Shown here in pieces: positions 30,901 to 41,705 of a DNA stretch of 64,000 bases. The position numbers and the translations under genes were made by a program. The DNA comes from Corbicula japonica (Eukaryota; Mollusca; Bivalvia; Venerida; Cyrenidae), in the NCBI GenBank assembly GCA_038501625.1, contig JAZAYU010000013.1, positions 1,054,001 to 1,118,000 of the forward strand, given 5' to 3'. Numbering within the stretch: the stretch's first letter is position 1; each line of letters opens with the position of its first letter. The notes beneath the pieces are model-generated. The model saw only the letters and a program-made list of their open reading frames with translations, was not told the origin of the DNA and made no database searches.

Positions 30901-33900
30901 GTTATTGATTTCCAAATGTTGTTTTCCAAACTAAGTTTATTCATTTGAAATTTTTCAGGCACAGTTGGAACTGCAAAGACAATTCTTTATGAGATTTCGG
31001 ACAACACCAATCAGGCTGTAGGGATGTCAATTATCTCTGTAGCCTGGGGATCAGGCATTATAGCTGGTCCAGCTATTGGAGGTAAGGCTTAAACTTTAAG
31101 GCTTAACATTAGGGATCCCATATATACCTGGTATAAAGCATGTGTTTGTGGTTTATTAAAGAGATTTATGCAAAATTAAATTGTCAAATACCGGTGTAGA
31201 TCAAAATTACAAATTTGAAGTCAAATCTAATAGCTTTTCATTGCTGTCATGGTTTTTTTATCCCCCCGCCAAAGGCGTGGGGGATATTAGTAATGCCCTT
31301 CGTCCGTGCGTCCGTCCGAAACAATTTTGTCCGGAGCATAAGTCCAAAACTACTGGAAGGATTTTATTCAAACTTCATACACTGACAGAGCACATTGGTA
31401 GGTAGTGCAGTGTGCAAGAACCATAACTCTACCTTGCCTATTTTTAGAGTTATTCCCCTTTATCATATTTACTGGATAAATTTTGTCCGGAGCAAAACTC
31501 CAAAACTACTGGAGGGATTTTATTCAAACTTCATACACTGACAGAGCACATTAGTAGGTAGTGCAGTGTGCAAGAACCATAACTCTACCTTGCCTATTTT
31601 TAGAGTTATTCCCCTTTATCATATTTACTTGATAAATTTTGTCCGGAGCATAACTCCAAATATACTGGAGGGATTTTATTCAAACTTCATACACTGACAG
31701 AGCACATTGGTAGGTAGTGCAGTGTGCAAGTGCAATAACTCTACCTTGCCTATTTTTAGAGTTATTCCCCTTTATCATATTTACTTGATAAATTTTGTCC
31801 GGAGCATAACTCCAAAATTACTGGAGGGATTTTATTTAAACTTCATACACTGACAGAGCACATTGGTAGGTAGTGCAGAGTGCAAGAACAGTAACTCTAC
31901 CTTGCCTATTTTTAGAGTTATTCCCCTTTATCATATTTACTTGATAAATTTTGTCCCAACCATAACTCCAAAACTACTGGAGGGATTTTATTCAAACTTC
32001 ATACACTGACAGAGCACATTGGTAGGTAGTGCAGTGTGCAAGAACCATAACTCTACCATGCCTATTTTAAGTTCCCCTTTATCATATTTACTTGATAAAT
32101 TTTGTCTGGAGCATAACTCAAAAACTACTGGAGGGATTTTATTCAAACTTCATACACTGACAGAGCACATTGGTAGGTAGTGCAGTGTGCAAGAACCATA
32201 ACTCTACCTTGCCTATTTTTAGAGTTATTCCCCTTTATCATATTTACTTAATAAATTTTGTCCGGAGCATAACTCCAAAACTACTTGAGGGATTTTATTC
32301 AAACTTCATACACTGACAGATCACATTGGTAGGTAGTGCAATGTGCAAGAACCATAACTCTTCCTTGCCTATTTTTAGAGTTATTCCCCTTTATCATATT
32401 TACTTCATAAATTTTGTCCGGAGCATAACTCCAAAACTAATGGAGGGATTTTATTCAAACTTCATACACTGACAGAGCACATTGGTAGGTAGTACAGAGT
32501 GCAAGAACAGTAACTCTACCTTGCCTATTTTTAGTGTTATTCCCCTTTATCATATTTACTTGATAAATTGGATCTCCAGACCATAACTCCAAAAGTACTG
32601 GAGGCATTTTATTCAAACTTCATACACTGACAGAGCACATTGGTAGGAAGTGCAGTGTGCAAGTGCAATAACTCTACTTTGCCTTTTTATAGAGTTATTC
32701 CCCTTTATCACATTTACTTGATACATTTTTTCCAGAGCATAAATCAAAAACTACTTGAGGGATTTTGTTCAAACTTTTTACACTGACAGAGCACATTGGT
32801 AGGTAGTACATTGTGTAAGTCCAAAAACTCTACCTTGCCTTTTTTAGAGTTTTTCCTCGTTATCAGATTACTTGATAAATTTTGTCCGGAGCATAACTCC
32901 AAAACAACTTGAGGGATTTTATTCAAATTTCATATACTGACAGAGCACATTGGTAGGTAGTGCAGTGTGCAATAACAATAACTCTATCTTGCCTATTTTT
33001 AGAGTTATTCCTCTTCATCATATTTACTTGATAAATTTTGTCCGGAGTATAACTCCAAAACTACTGGAGGGATTTTATTAAAACTTCATAAACTGACAGA
33101 GCACATTGGTAGGTAGTGCAGTGTGCAAGAACAATAACTCTACCTTGCCTATTTTTAGAGTTATTCCACTTTATCAGAATTACTTGATAAATTTTGTCCG
33201 AAGCTTAACTCCAAAACTTAAAAGGATTTCCTCTTCAGGTATAATATACGAAAGAACAACCTTGAGGTAACTTTTTTCTGGCGGGGGGATTGACCATGTG
33301 TAACATGGCTCTTGTTAAGATTACTACTAAGCTCTTACTGAGTTCTTGGTCAGCTAAATAGCCTGTGGTACAAACACCCAAAGCTTGAATACATTTGGCA
33401 TGTTCAGTAAGGTCATGTTAAGGCTAAGATATGATGTGCATGTATGCGAGTTAAGGGTTGAATCAGCCACTTAAATTGCTACTTACCAATGAAAGTGACA
33501 ACATTGTTGAGGGGGTATTACTTGGATTGACTTCTAAAGTTTATCGGTAGTATTGTTATTTTGATCTGTTGACAGTTCAGACACTGCCAAAATAATGTTA
33601 TGTCATAGTTTTAATAAATCAGTGAGATAGTTGGTTATTGACAAATCACAATGCAGTCAGTTAATTGCATGCTTTAAACATGTTTACCAGTATTAAATTA
33701 AACATTGCACTAAACCTAAATACCCAGTTAACCTTGTATTGGTCCTTACAGTGGTCTGGTGTGAGGGCTCAGGTGGTATGAGCATTCACATGATTTGCTG
33801 GTGGAATTGGTTGCAATTTTGACTTCTACACCTATAAACAGAAAACATGCTGTATTTCAGGTTACCTTGCCAACCCCTGTAAACAGTACCCTGGTGTATT

Positions 33901-36900
33901 CTCTTGTGAAGGCTTCTTCAATGACTTTCCCTACATGCTTCCCAGCTTGTTTGCGTTCATCATATGTATTGGAGCTTTCATCATTGACTTGATATGGCTA
34001 CCAGAAACATTGTATAGAAAGTAAGTGACCTTTATTCAGTGTGATACAGGTTTTAATATGTTTTGAATATGTAGATATTTTCTTTATTCAAGAGCAAATA
34101 TACTTGGGAAAATTAAGATGTGAACTAAAAAAATTAATCATAATTTTAATCTTTTCATAGATCAAAGCGACATTATGGTTGTTGAAAAATCATGAGTGTA
34201 GAATAGGTTTTATTCGTGATAGTTTTATTTTCACTAATATTCGCGAATCACTTACCTCGTGAATTCATAAATACTGCGAATATAATTATGATGAGTTTCC
34301 ATGTATCCGACAATAGGTATACCCAAAAATAAGCAACTTAAAATAGAACTGTTATCACTTCAAATGCCACATATAATTCCTTTTTGGCCGCCATTTATTT
34401 TATTTAATCATTTAAATAAATTTGGCAAAACATATGAACGACTGAATGTCGCGAATTCATAAATACATGAATAAGGAAAATAACTTAATTTTTACAATAA
34501 TCGCAAAAATTTGACCTCGTGAAATTAAAGCGTTTTACAGTACTAGACTGCCCTATTTCTAAATTGCTGATAAAAAGTATTTGTTTTTTTAGAAAAGAAG
34601 AAACGCTCATTGTAGAAAATCCAGATGAAATCAACAATGACAAAGCAAGTTTACATTCTACACATTCACATAGCAGTTCATCACCATTAAAACATTTCCC
34701 CACCCATCTGAAGGACGATGGACCTAGACCGGCTATTTCATGTGAAAATCTTCATGTGGAGTCAGAAGGTGCTACATATCTTGCTGGTAAGATAGTTCAC
34801 TCAGAGATTAGAAAATTCTGCTAGCTGCTTAGAGGACTGTGAATTTAAATAACTTGCTGTACTTCATCAGATCTTAGCTAGTAAACATTTTCCATCTTTG
34901 CCAAACTTTTAAGTTTTACATTGATAAATTTGGGTGGCAGATCAGACTTTTGCCCAAAGCAAAATGTACAGTGTGGGCTTCTGGCAACCTGCTTTTGTCT
35001 AGGAATACCATAAAGGTCGAAGTATTGAAGTTCACTGAAGCAAAACATAGCTTTGGGGTGCTTGAAATGTTTTCTTCTCGTTTGCAAATGCAATTACTTT
35101 TTTATGTTACAGGCTCAAGAAAAGAAATCCATTTAACACGAAGAGGCATATCTATATCAGATGTACAAGATGATAAACAGAATGTACAAAAGTCTCTTTC
35201 CCTGAAAAATATACATAATGCCTCATTCCATCTGGGTGGTGGAAATTCTGAGGTGACACAAAGTACTGACCAAACAGCCAAATTGTCTAAAACTAGTTAT
35301 GAAAGTTTGACAGAAGAGTTCTTACCTGTGAATGGAAAAAACGGCAATGCAATGAGTAATGGGGATAGTGTACATAGTTCAGGAAGTTGTGAAAAGGAGG
35401 ATAAGAAGTGCTGTTCTACAATCCGGAGTTGGTCTGTTGTACAGCTGATAAGGTAAGTAATTCTGTCTTTCATGGACAGTGTTGTATATTTTTATTCAGG
35501 TTTTCAACGTTAACTGGTTATTGTAATGCTGAAGTTGGCAGGCTGGCAGGAAGGTGTCAACTTTTGGTTTTCACTTAATAACTTGACTTTGCTTTCACCT
35601 GTTAACATCAGACTGGTGTGTGGGTAGCTTATATAAAGAAAAAGCTTGGGATTGCTACCCAGGTGTCTGTGATCAAGGTGCAGGTCACTGTTGCTAAAAA
35701 TAGAAATTCATTTTCCACTCAATAACTTGAGTTTGCTTTGGCCTGTTGATGCCAAACTTGGTATGTGGGTATCTTATATTAATAGGCAGCTTGGGGTTGC
35801 TACCCAGGTATCTGTGATTAAGGTCAAGATCACTCTTGCTAAAAATAGAAATTCAGTTTTTGTGTAATTATCTTGAGTTAGCTGTGACCTATTGATACTT
35901 TGTGTTTGGGTTGCTTTTATCGAGCTGCAACTTGGGATTGTTAACTAGATGTCTGTGGTCAAGGTCACTGTTGCTAAAAATAGAAATTCAGTTTCATAAT
36001 TCAATAACTTGGGTTTGATTTGACCTTTTGACATCAAACTTAGTGTGTGAGTAGCTTATATTAAGATGCAACCTTGGATTGCTACCAAGATGTCAGTGAT
36101 CAAGGTCATGGTCACTGTTGGTAAAAAAAGAAGTTCAGATTCTGGGTAATAACTTGAGCTAGCTTTGACCTTTGCTTTTATCATGATACATTTCTGGATT
36201 CTACTCAGATGTCTATACTTTTTCATTGAAAACCTGGTTTCATCACATTGCGGTGCTTCTTGTTTATTGTTATACCCCAGCAAACATTTGTTTAAAGGGG
36301 ATAAATATGTGTCACTATCTGCTTTGATGGTTGGTTGTGGTCTGTTGGAAAAAGTTTGTGTAGTGAACTACTTTGATACAAACCAGAAATGTTAAATATT
36401 TTTTTATTTGTGGCATGTGTGGTGTAGATGTGTCTGAGATATTATTAAGGTATAACTCAATTATTTGTTGTAGGGGCCATGGTTCTTGTGTGGGAATTAT
36501 TTCTACAGTCCATTATTTTTGTAAAAGGGGTTTGGGTTATTAAAAATCTTAAAAGCACAAAATGAATACCTAGAATTTTGAGAAAAAAGCCCATCATATG
36601 TCATTAGATTTCCAATTAAAAACATTTTTGTTACATTCTGGTATCAATCAAAGTTCACATTATACCAATAGCATGCAAAAAATAGTCTAATATGCTTGTG
36701 TTAAATAATACATTACACCATTATTAATACAGTCATTATGAGTCAGCAGGATGGACCTAGGGCGGATCAAACAAGTTCACAGCTGATCAATTTCAGCCAT
36801 TACTTTTAGCATTGTCACAATACTCTTTGTTTTCTGTTTTAGCTGTAAAGGATGTATTTCTAGCAGTGTAACTATGCTCCTGTTTTTATGCCCCTAAAGG

Positions 36901-39900
36901 GAGAAATATTACAATAGCACCTCTTGTCTGCCCATCTGTCCTAACATTCATGATGCCAGCCTATTTCATGTGTAAAAGCTATAACTTTCTAATGTATAGA
37001 CCAATTTTACCAATTCAAAAAAAACTTGCCATATGTTTGGCATATCAAGAGGTCAAGGTCACACTTGGTGTATAATCACTATACAATGCTGCATGTAGAC
37101 ATAGGATATAGGCAGCATGTCTAGACTGTAACTTTCTTTTTGTATGGACCAACTAAAAATAACTTGCCACATATGTTTGGCATATCAATATAACATGCAA
37201 GACCATTGACCCTACCTCCAAGGTCAAGGTTCTATTCCATTGATTGTTTCTTCCATTTCTGGTTGACCTTCAAATTACACTTAAACACTATTTAGGGCAT
37301 TAGTCACGTAAAGTGACAGATCTTGTTCCATGTCAGCCGTTGAGATAAATCAAGCAGTGTCACTATACTTATTTCTTTTCTAAATCAAGTAATGGCACTA
37401 TACTTATTTCTTTTCTGTTTCAGCCGTTACGATGTATTTTTAGCAGTGTCTCTCTACTCACTGTTCTCCTTCAGTGTGATTGGAGTGGAAGATATATTTT
37501 CTGTCTGGGCATCTACTGATGTAATGTTAGGTATGTGGATCAGTATGCTATACATGTATCAAAGTCAGAACATCTTTAAACTAACTGTTTCCAGTCACTT
37601 TAAGTCTTTATTCCAAACAAACTATAATACTGATTGAGTTTAACACATGTTTAAAGAACCAAAGGAATAAAGACGGAAACAGAAAAGACCTTGATCAGAC
37701 AGCAAGTATGTGCTTGCTGATCTATATCTAACTGATTGCCCATGTGATAATAAGAATATCCGTTGCAGTATAACTTCAAAAACCAGAACATCGAAAACTC
37801 AGAACACTCGGGAAAACTCAAAGTAGTTTTTCTGGTCCCGGCAATTTTCTTGTATATTCTGTATAAAAATACCATGGAAAACACTTAACTTCGTAAACTT
37901 GAAATCTCGAGGACATATATCAGTCTGTTGAAGCACATTTCTTCTTTGTTTAAATTGGAAAACTCAGGTTATAAATGACCAATAAATTTTTCACGCCTCT
38001 CAAAAGAAATTACTAAATGGTGGCACGTAGTTTTCACACATTGTGACGGGTTATTTTGCCAGTTAATTGTCAATCGCCAGCATCTATTGTGTTTTAAATG
38101 ATCCGATTATAAACAGGTTCTGATTAAAGAAAATAGTTTTATGATCACTCGTTAGGCGGCTGCGATAAAACGATAATTATGAGAATTTAATTAGGATTAA
38201 TTTTATCTCAAAAGAATTGGAAACGGGACAATTAATATCTTTGTAAGTTGATGGGACCTAGTAATTTTTACATGCATATAAAAATAACGAATGCATCATT
38301 TGTAAAGCATACTAGTTCTTGGACAATATCAACAAGAACTTTTGAAAGCTGTTTTCTAAAAAAAAATACATCAAAAACATTTCAAACAGATATAACGGTT
38401 TAACAAAGTACAGTGTCAAATGAATTGTTTAATAATTCAGATGATATTCTGAAAACGAAGTCGACAACAAGGTCACAAACATGTTTTTATACGACTTGAC
38501 TAAAACAATCGGACATCACAAAGAAAAAGCTCGAAAACTCGAGAACCGTGGAAAATTCGAACATTTTCAAAAAAACCCTGAATATTCAAGTTTTCAAAGT
38601 TTTACTGTATCTGGTCTGTGAGTCTTATGATTTTGGTCACCCCATAAAGCTCAAAGTCTCCTCACTGATCTTCAGGGTTGAAGGTTATAAAGCTGAGATT
38701 GGAAACCAGTCTCAAATCTCAAGCATCTGATTGGCTGAAATGGCGACCAGTCGCCATTTCAGCCAATCAGATGCTTCAGATTTGAGACTGGTTTCCATGC
38801 TCAGTTTTATAACCTTGGGACCAGGTTAGACAAACATTTCCTGGATAATATATTGAAAACATGAAGTATACATCCACTTGCTTCGTCAACAGCATTATCT
38901 TATGCAGTAAAAGGTTAAAACCTAAACTAAATTGTTGTGACAACTATGTTATCTGTGTTTTTCAGATGGTCTTGGGTTTGATCCCAGTCAGATAGGAACA
39001 GTTCTGGGAACTACTTCAATACCACTTCTCTTCATACAACTGTTTGTCTTTCCAAATCTTATACGAAGATTTGGTATAAAAAAGGCAAGTACAGCTTCAT
39101 TATATACAACAATAAATAGTGAGTCAGTTTAACCCTTTCCTCCATAGATGCCTTCATTGCATGGGCGAACAGTTTAGATCCAGATCAGCCGGCACATCCG
39201 TGCCATCTGATCAGGACCTAAACTGTTCGCTTTTTGATTCATAAGGTTATTTCTGACCGAAATGCGACCAGGATCTGGATCAACACTGGTCGCACATGCA
39301 TAAAAATTGGTATATATGAAGGAAAGGGTTAAATAGTAGTCTGTTAACCTCACATGATGTTTTTGCCAAATAGTAGTCTGTTAACCTCACATGATGTTTT
39401 TGCCAAATAGTAGTCTGTTAACCTCACATGAAGTTTTTGCCAAATAGTAGTCTGTTAACCTCACATGATGTTTTTGCCAAATAGTAGTCTGTTAACCTCA
39501 CATGATGTTTTTGCCAGATGATGTGCCACATAAAAATTAACTTTATCACAAATAAAATTGAGAAAATGTTTGAAAATGTGTACACCTAGAACCATGACCA
39601 AGACTGTAATCTTGATCAAATTATGGCCTGTTTTTAGGTAAGTTTTCATGTTAATTAATATACAAGCTCCAAACTTTTATACTACAGATACAGTTATGAA
39701 AAACTGTACACTTGTTTACCATCATATTCTAGATTTGATGTACAAGGTATCTTATCTCTGCCTTGTATTTGATCAAATTGTGGTCCTAATTGACTTAGAT
39801 TTTCAGGTTCTGGTTGGATTGCATCATAATGTTCTCTTGTTTTATTTTATATTTTGATTTTATTTGATATCTTGAATATTGGTGTCTTTCTGTATTACAG

Positions 39901-41651
39901 ACTATGGTTATATGTACTGTGATATTAATGGTTATGACAGAGGGTATGCCTTGTCTTCATCTGCTTACAGAATCGTAAGTATATCCAAGGGCTGCTCAGG
40001 TACAATGAAGGGAAATATGATTGTATTGCCCCCACGAGATGGGAGGTATATAAAGTTGCATTCATCCGTATGTCTGTACATTCTCAAATCTTGTGGCATT
40101 TAATATTGGGCAGATTTCTTTCAAACTTGCACAGATGATCAAGCAGAATGTATAGATGATGGTAAAGAAAATATTTTTTCCTGCGACCATTTTTACCAGA
40201 GTTAGGCTCTTTGTTACAAATGTTTTTTGTAGCAGTGAGGCATCAGTGTCTGAGGACACAGTCTAGTATTATAATGTAATGAAAATGTTGTGAACATAAA
40301 ACTATCCCCAAAGACTGTTCACACAGGCATAGATATACATGTTTCATCATATTGCTAACAAACAACATGACAGTTTTCACATTTATGCAGGCAATATTTA
40401 CTCTTAAAAAAATTAAGCATAAAAACTATTTACAATAGAGTAATTTTAATGTTTTCCCAACATTGTTTTAGAGACTGCAGTCCCTGGGGCAGTTTGAGTA
40501 AAAACAAAGAACCAGCTGTAAAAACCTAAATCACATTTTTCCCGATGAATTAATCTAATGATTGTCTATTCCGGTCTTGTTGTAAATTTTCATACTGTCA
40601 TCCAGTATGACTCTATCTTCAAAATGAAGTTAAAATGTGATAACATTGCAGGCCAGTATCACTGTGGGTGCTCCTGTTGTCCTCGAACACTGTTATGAAG
40701 TTGATGGTGAGCTGTGTATTCTCCGGTACGGGGCTTCTCATCAACAACTCGGTGGAACCGGAACTTGCTGGTCAAGTTAACGGACTGGCTATGACTATAA
40801 CAGCCATTACGAGGTACCTAATGTTGTTTAACTGGTGTAATGAGTGACATTGGCTGTTTTTACATAGCCCTTTACATCATGGGATACAGCTGTTATGCAT
40901 TTGCGAACAGCATACAGTTAAACCTGCCTTAGCAGCCACCTGCATTCAGCAACCACCTGTCCTAAATAGCCAGTTTGATTATGTCATAAACTGACATTTT
41001 ATTCTTATTTTTACCTGTCTTTAACAGCCATCTGTGTTAAGTAGCCACTTATCGTCACTCCCTTGGATGGCTGCTTAATAAAGGTGTGTGACTGTAGATG
41101 TAGATCCCGAATCATTGCCCCTACAAAGTTTCAACCACTGTCCCGCTTCAACAGTTTGTCGGCTAGTTCTTTTTTGGCACAAATGATGTCAAATGAACAC
41201 ATTTTCAGAATCACCGCAAATATTTTATCGTTTCAACCGTATGTAGGGAATAATCACAATCTTTTTAGTGATCCTTATCAAATTTCGAGTTGTATATTAT
41301 TTAGCGGGCAAAGGGTAAAAAAATGTTTGTTTAAGACAGACTAACAAAAAAATACAAGATACTCATGTCACACAATTTTTAATATTGGTTGTACTTATAT
41401 CTGCACTTAGATTGAGACTTGTTCAGAAATGGTCAGCTTCCTAAATATAAAGTAATGTATTATGTTATTTCAGGTCAATAGCCCCTCTGGCAGGTGGGAT
41501 TCTGTTTTCCTGGACAGTTGGTCATGCTTCTAAAGCAATAGGTCCACCATTTGACGTCAGCTTTGTCTTTGTTTTGTTTGGTCTAGTGTATTGGATCGTA
41601 GCTGTTGTTGGTGTTACTATACCAGAAAGATTAAATAGACAGAAAAAGTGA
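27668..41651 (+). CDS. ZIFL-type major facilitator superfamily transporter (13 coding exons)
   Basis: The exons join in phase to 663 residues. A hydrophilic N-terminus of about 72 residues precedes transmembrane helix 1. The MFS loop 2-3 signature GWISDKKGRRP lies at about 132-142. Helices 4-6 follow (ITRMIAGLVNG, SVAWGSGIIAGPAIGGYLAN, LPSLFAFIICIGAFIIDLIW). A hydrophilic loop of about 180 residues (272-451) separates the two six-helix halves, and the second half ends with GLVYWIVAVVGVTIPERL. The NSVEPELAGQVNGLAMT block in helices 10-11 is typical of plant and fungal ZIFL/tetracycline-resistance-like MFS proteins. Plant members act as proton-coupled antiporters for organic acids, metal chelators or potassium; the substrate of the animal proteins is unknown to me. 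It is longer than plant members (about 450-500 residues) because of the loop. Probably a membrane antiporter; organelle not predictable here. Confidence 0.9.
27925..28165. mobile_element. TTAA MITE (family T), 17 bases past the exon 1 donor
   Basis: Starts at the degenerate end TTG-CCCTTTACTAC and carries the family words TTTTATTGCATG, GAACAGTGTGG, ACACTGTAAGC, TTCATAAGGTTATTTTTGAC and GATCTGGATTTACACTG. Confidence 0.75.
28183..28302. mobile_element. Hairpin MITE family H
   Basis: Arms AAGGTTATAAAACTGAGAAT and ATCTCAGTTTTATAACCTTT, with an internal deletion in the right arm. Confidence 0.8.
28505..28561 (+). CDS. Transporter exon 2
   Basis: 57 bases, phase 0 both ends: FGSSFNITYLFPFLPEMIK, the conserved helix 1 to loop 1 segment. 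Acceptor TTTTTTCAG, donor AAG|GTAAGT. Confidence 0.9.
29031..29113 (+). CDS. Transporter exon 3 (GC donor)
   Basis: Encodes TFGYKEEDKGYYAGIVASSM, then FVGRALG (helix 2), phase 2 out. The only junction that keeps the frame into SYFWGWISD uses AG|GCAAGT, the classic GC-AG donor. Confidence 0.88.
29260..29503. mobile_element. TTAA MITE (family T), intact 244-bp copy
   Basis: TTAA-CCCTTTTCTTCATA at the left and TATATGGAGGAAAGGG-TTAA at the right. The inner palindromic words are GTGTAGATCCAGATCAGC, GATCAGGATCTACACTG, CAGTGCAGATCCTG and GATCTGGATCTACACTAG. The TTAA duplication and CCC end match the piggyBac pattern. Confidence 0.88.
29594..29745 (+). CDS. Transporter exon 4 (MFS signature)
   Basis: Phase 2 in, phase 1 out; donor G|GTAAAC. 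It encodes the GWISDKKGRRP signature and helices 3 and 4. Confidence 0.93.
29781..29926. mobile_element. Hairpin MITE family H, full copy
   Basis: Arms run from GGGCCCAAGATCATAAAACT to its mirror, with GCGACTGTTGCC at the turn. It begins 35 bases past the exon 4 donor. Confidence 0.88.
29998..30238. repeat. Diverged inverted repeat
   Basis: AAGGTTATAAAACTTGAGAC and ATGCTCAAAACTCA on the left; GAGTTTTGAGCAC and TCAAATTTTATAACATT on the right. Loosely paired; perhaps an old foldback element. Confidence 0.5.
30380..30519. mobile_element. Hairpin MITE family H, full copy
   Basis: Near-perfect arms (AAGGTTATAAAACTGAGCAT against GCTCAGCTTTATAACCTT), turning at GCGACTGGTCGC. Confidence 0.88.
30728..30795. 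mobile_element. TTAA MITE (family T), right-end fragment
   Basis: GATCAGATGGCCAGCTGATC, then GATCTACACTGTT and GGCATATATATTAAG. Confidence 0.6.
30959..31081 (+). CDS. Transporter exon 5
   Basis: Phase 1 both ends; acceptor TTTTTCAG, donor G|GTAAGG. It encodes GTVGTAKTILYEISDNTNQA and helix 5 with SGIIAGPAIGG. Confidence 0.93.
31261..33289 (+). mobile_element. Helentron-like element E5 with 13-unit tandem core
   Basis: Inverted repeats TCCCCCCGCCA and TGGCGGGGGGA, then on the right the hairpin CCATGTGTAACATGG followed by CTTGTT. The left side has CGTCCGTGCGTCCGTCCG. The core is 13 units of about 157 bases (TTTTGTCCGGAGCATAACTC, CACTGACAGAGCACATTGGT, TTTTAGAGTTATTCCCCTTT). It fills most of transporter intron 5. 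Confidence 0.8.
33861..34020 (+). CDS. Transporter exon 6
   Basis: Phase 1 in, phase 2 out; donor AA|GTAAGT. It encodes YLANPCKQYPGVFSCEGFF and helix 6 ending in IDLIWLPETLYR, where the central loop starts. Confidence 0.93.
34180..34545. repeat. AT-rich intron sequence with repeated CGCGAATTCATAAATA-type words
   Basis: Variants of GCGAATTCATAAATAC occur at both ends, with CGAATCACTTACCTCGTGAA and TTGACCTCGTGAAATTAA. Probably a MITE, but the ends are unclear. Confidence 0.35.
34593..34786 (+). CDS. Transporter exon 7 (central loop)
   Basis: Phase 2 in, phase 1 out; donor G|GTAAGA. Hydrophilic loop rich in Ser, His, Glu and Asn (SLHSTHSHSSSSPLKHFPTH); the clustered His residues could bind metal, but this is only a suggestion. 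Confidence 0.88.
35113..35452 (+). CDS. Transporter exon 8 (central loop)
   Basis: Phase 1 in, phase 2 out; donor AG|GTAAGT. The rest of the loop: Ser/Asn/Lys-rich, without recognisable motifs, ending CCSTIRSWSVVQLI at the membrane. Confidence 0.88.
35500..36300. repeat. ~147-bp tandem repeat array (E6)
   Basis: Four to five diverged units with AATAACTTGA, CTTGGGATTGCTACC, TCTGTGATCAAGGT, CACTGTTGCTAAAAATAGAA. The right edge ATACCCCAGCAAACATTTGT, then TTAAAGGGGATA, looks like a hairpin terminus. Possibly another Helentron-like element; the left end is not clear. Confidence 0.6.
36836..36885 (+). pseudogene. Decayed partial copy of transporter exon 9 (relic A)
   Basis: CTGTTTTAG, then GGATGTATTTCTAGCAGTGT, mirrors the exon 9 acceptor and opening (CTGTTTCAG, GATGTATTTTTAGCAGTGT). 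It has an early stop in the exon 9 frame (TAA after GCAG-TG). Confidence 0.65.
36889..37265. repeat. Degenerate repeat with TTATGCCCC terminus (E10)
   Basis: TTTATGCCCCTAAAGGGAG, CTGCCCATCTGTCC, two copies of CTTGCCA.ATGTTTGGCATATC, and AAGGTCAAGGT. Resembles the other tandem-core elements but is short and worn. Confidence 0.45.
37334..37420 (+). pseudogene. Decayed partial copies of exon 9 (relic B, tandem)
   Basis: TGTCAGCCGTTGAGATAAAT, then CAAGCAGTGTCACTATACTT, resembles the exon 9 start. It is followed by a direct 35-base tandem duplication (AAATCAAGCAGTGTCACTAT, then AAATCAAGTAATGGCACTAT, each ending ATTTCTTTTCT) running straight into the true acceptor. Confidence 0.6.
37424..37530 (+). 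CDS. Transporter exon 9
   Basis: Phase 2 in, phase 1 out; donor G|GTATGT. It encodes helix 7, RYDVFLAVSLYSLFSFSVIG, and VEDIFSVWAST. Two decayed copies of its beginning lie upstream in the intron. Confidence 0.92.
37690..37755. mobile_element. TTAA MITE (family T), fragment
   Basis: TTGATCAGACAGCAAGTATG and GCTGATCTATATCTAACTG are degraded family words. Only a fragment is present. Confidence 0.4.
37755..38606. mobile_element. ~0.85-kb element with CAGTAWAACTT-type ends
   Basis: Left GCAGTATAACTTCAAAAACC and right TCAAAGTTTTACTGTA are inverted. GAAAACTC and CTCGAAAACTCGAG words near both ends recall pogo/Tigger-type termini. No transposase frame. Transporter intron 9. Confidence 0.5.
38679..38818. 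mobile_element. Hairpin MITE family H, full copy
   Basis: Arms AAGGTTATAAAGCTGAGATT and TGCTCAGTTTTATAACCTT, turning at GCGACCAGTCGC. Confidence 0.88.
38966..39084 (+). CDS. Transporter exon 10 (GC donor)
   Basis: Phase 1 in, phase 0 out. It encodes GLGFDPSQIGTVLGTTSIPL and helix 8 to GIKK. The donor AAG|GCAAGT is again GC, and reading through reaches a stop within about 17 codons. Confidence 0.88.
39129..39332. mobile_element. TTAA MITE (family T), intact 204-bp copy
   Basis: TTAA-CCCTTTCCTCCATAG at the left and ATATGAAGGAAAGGG-TTAA at the right. It begins 44 bases past the exon 10 GC donor. Confidence 0.88.
39331..39515. repeat. Five perfect or near-perfect 37-bp tandem repeats
   Basis: The unit begins AAATAGTAGTCTGTTAACCT and ends TTTTTGCC. 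The only variant I saw is GATGAAG/GATGATG-type in one unit. The array directly joins the preceding MITE end. Confidence 0.95.
39901..39974 (+). CDS. Transporter exon 11
   Basis: Phase 0 in, phase 2 out; donor TC|GTAAGT. It encodes TMVICTVILMVMTEGMPCLH (helix 9). Confidence 0.86.
40652..40813 (+). CDS. Transporter exon 12
   Basis: Phase 2 both ends; donor AG|GTACCT. It encodes helix 10 and the NNSVEPELAGQVNGLAMT block characteristic of the ZIFL group. Confidence 0.92.
40914..41098. mobile_element. Short TIR element
   Basis: Left TACAGTTAAACCTGCCTTAG and right AATAAAGGTGTGTGACTGTA, with CAGCCACC / GGATGGCTG words on both sides. Probably a TA-inserting MITE. A related worn copy is seen near 59183-59290. 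Confidence 0.5.
41474..41651 (+). CDS. Transporter exon 13 (stop)
   Basis: Encodes SIAPLAGGILFSWTVGHASK, helix 12 and the tail PERLNRQKK, then TGA. Confidence 0.93.
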
Positions 41652-41705
41652 TAGATGCATACATGTATTAAAATCTTCAAATTGAGCAATGTCTTGAAAA
41701 AGTTT

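Noticed and set aside
27668..41651. Calling the transporter a zinc transporter
   Set aside because: Plant ZIFL proteins were named from zinc responses but transport other substrates; nothing here fixes the substrate.
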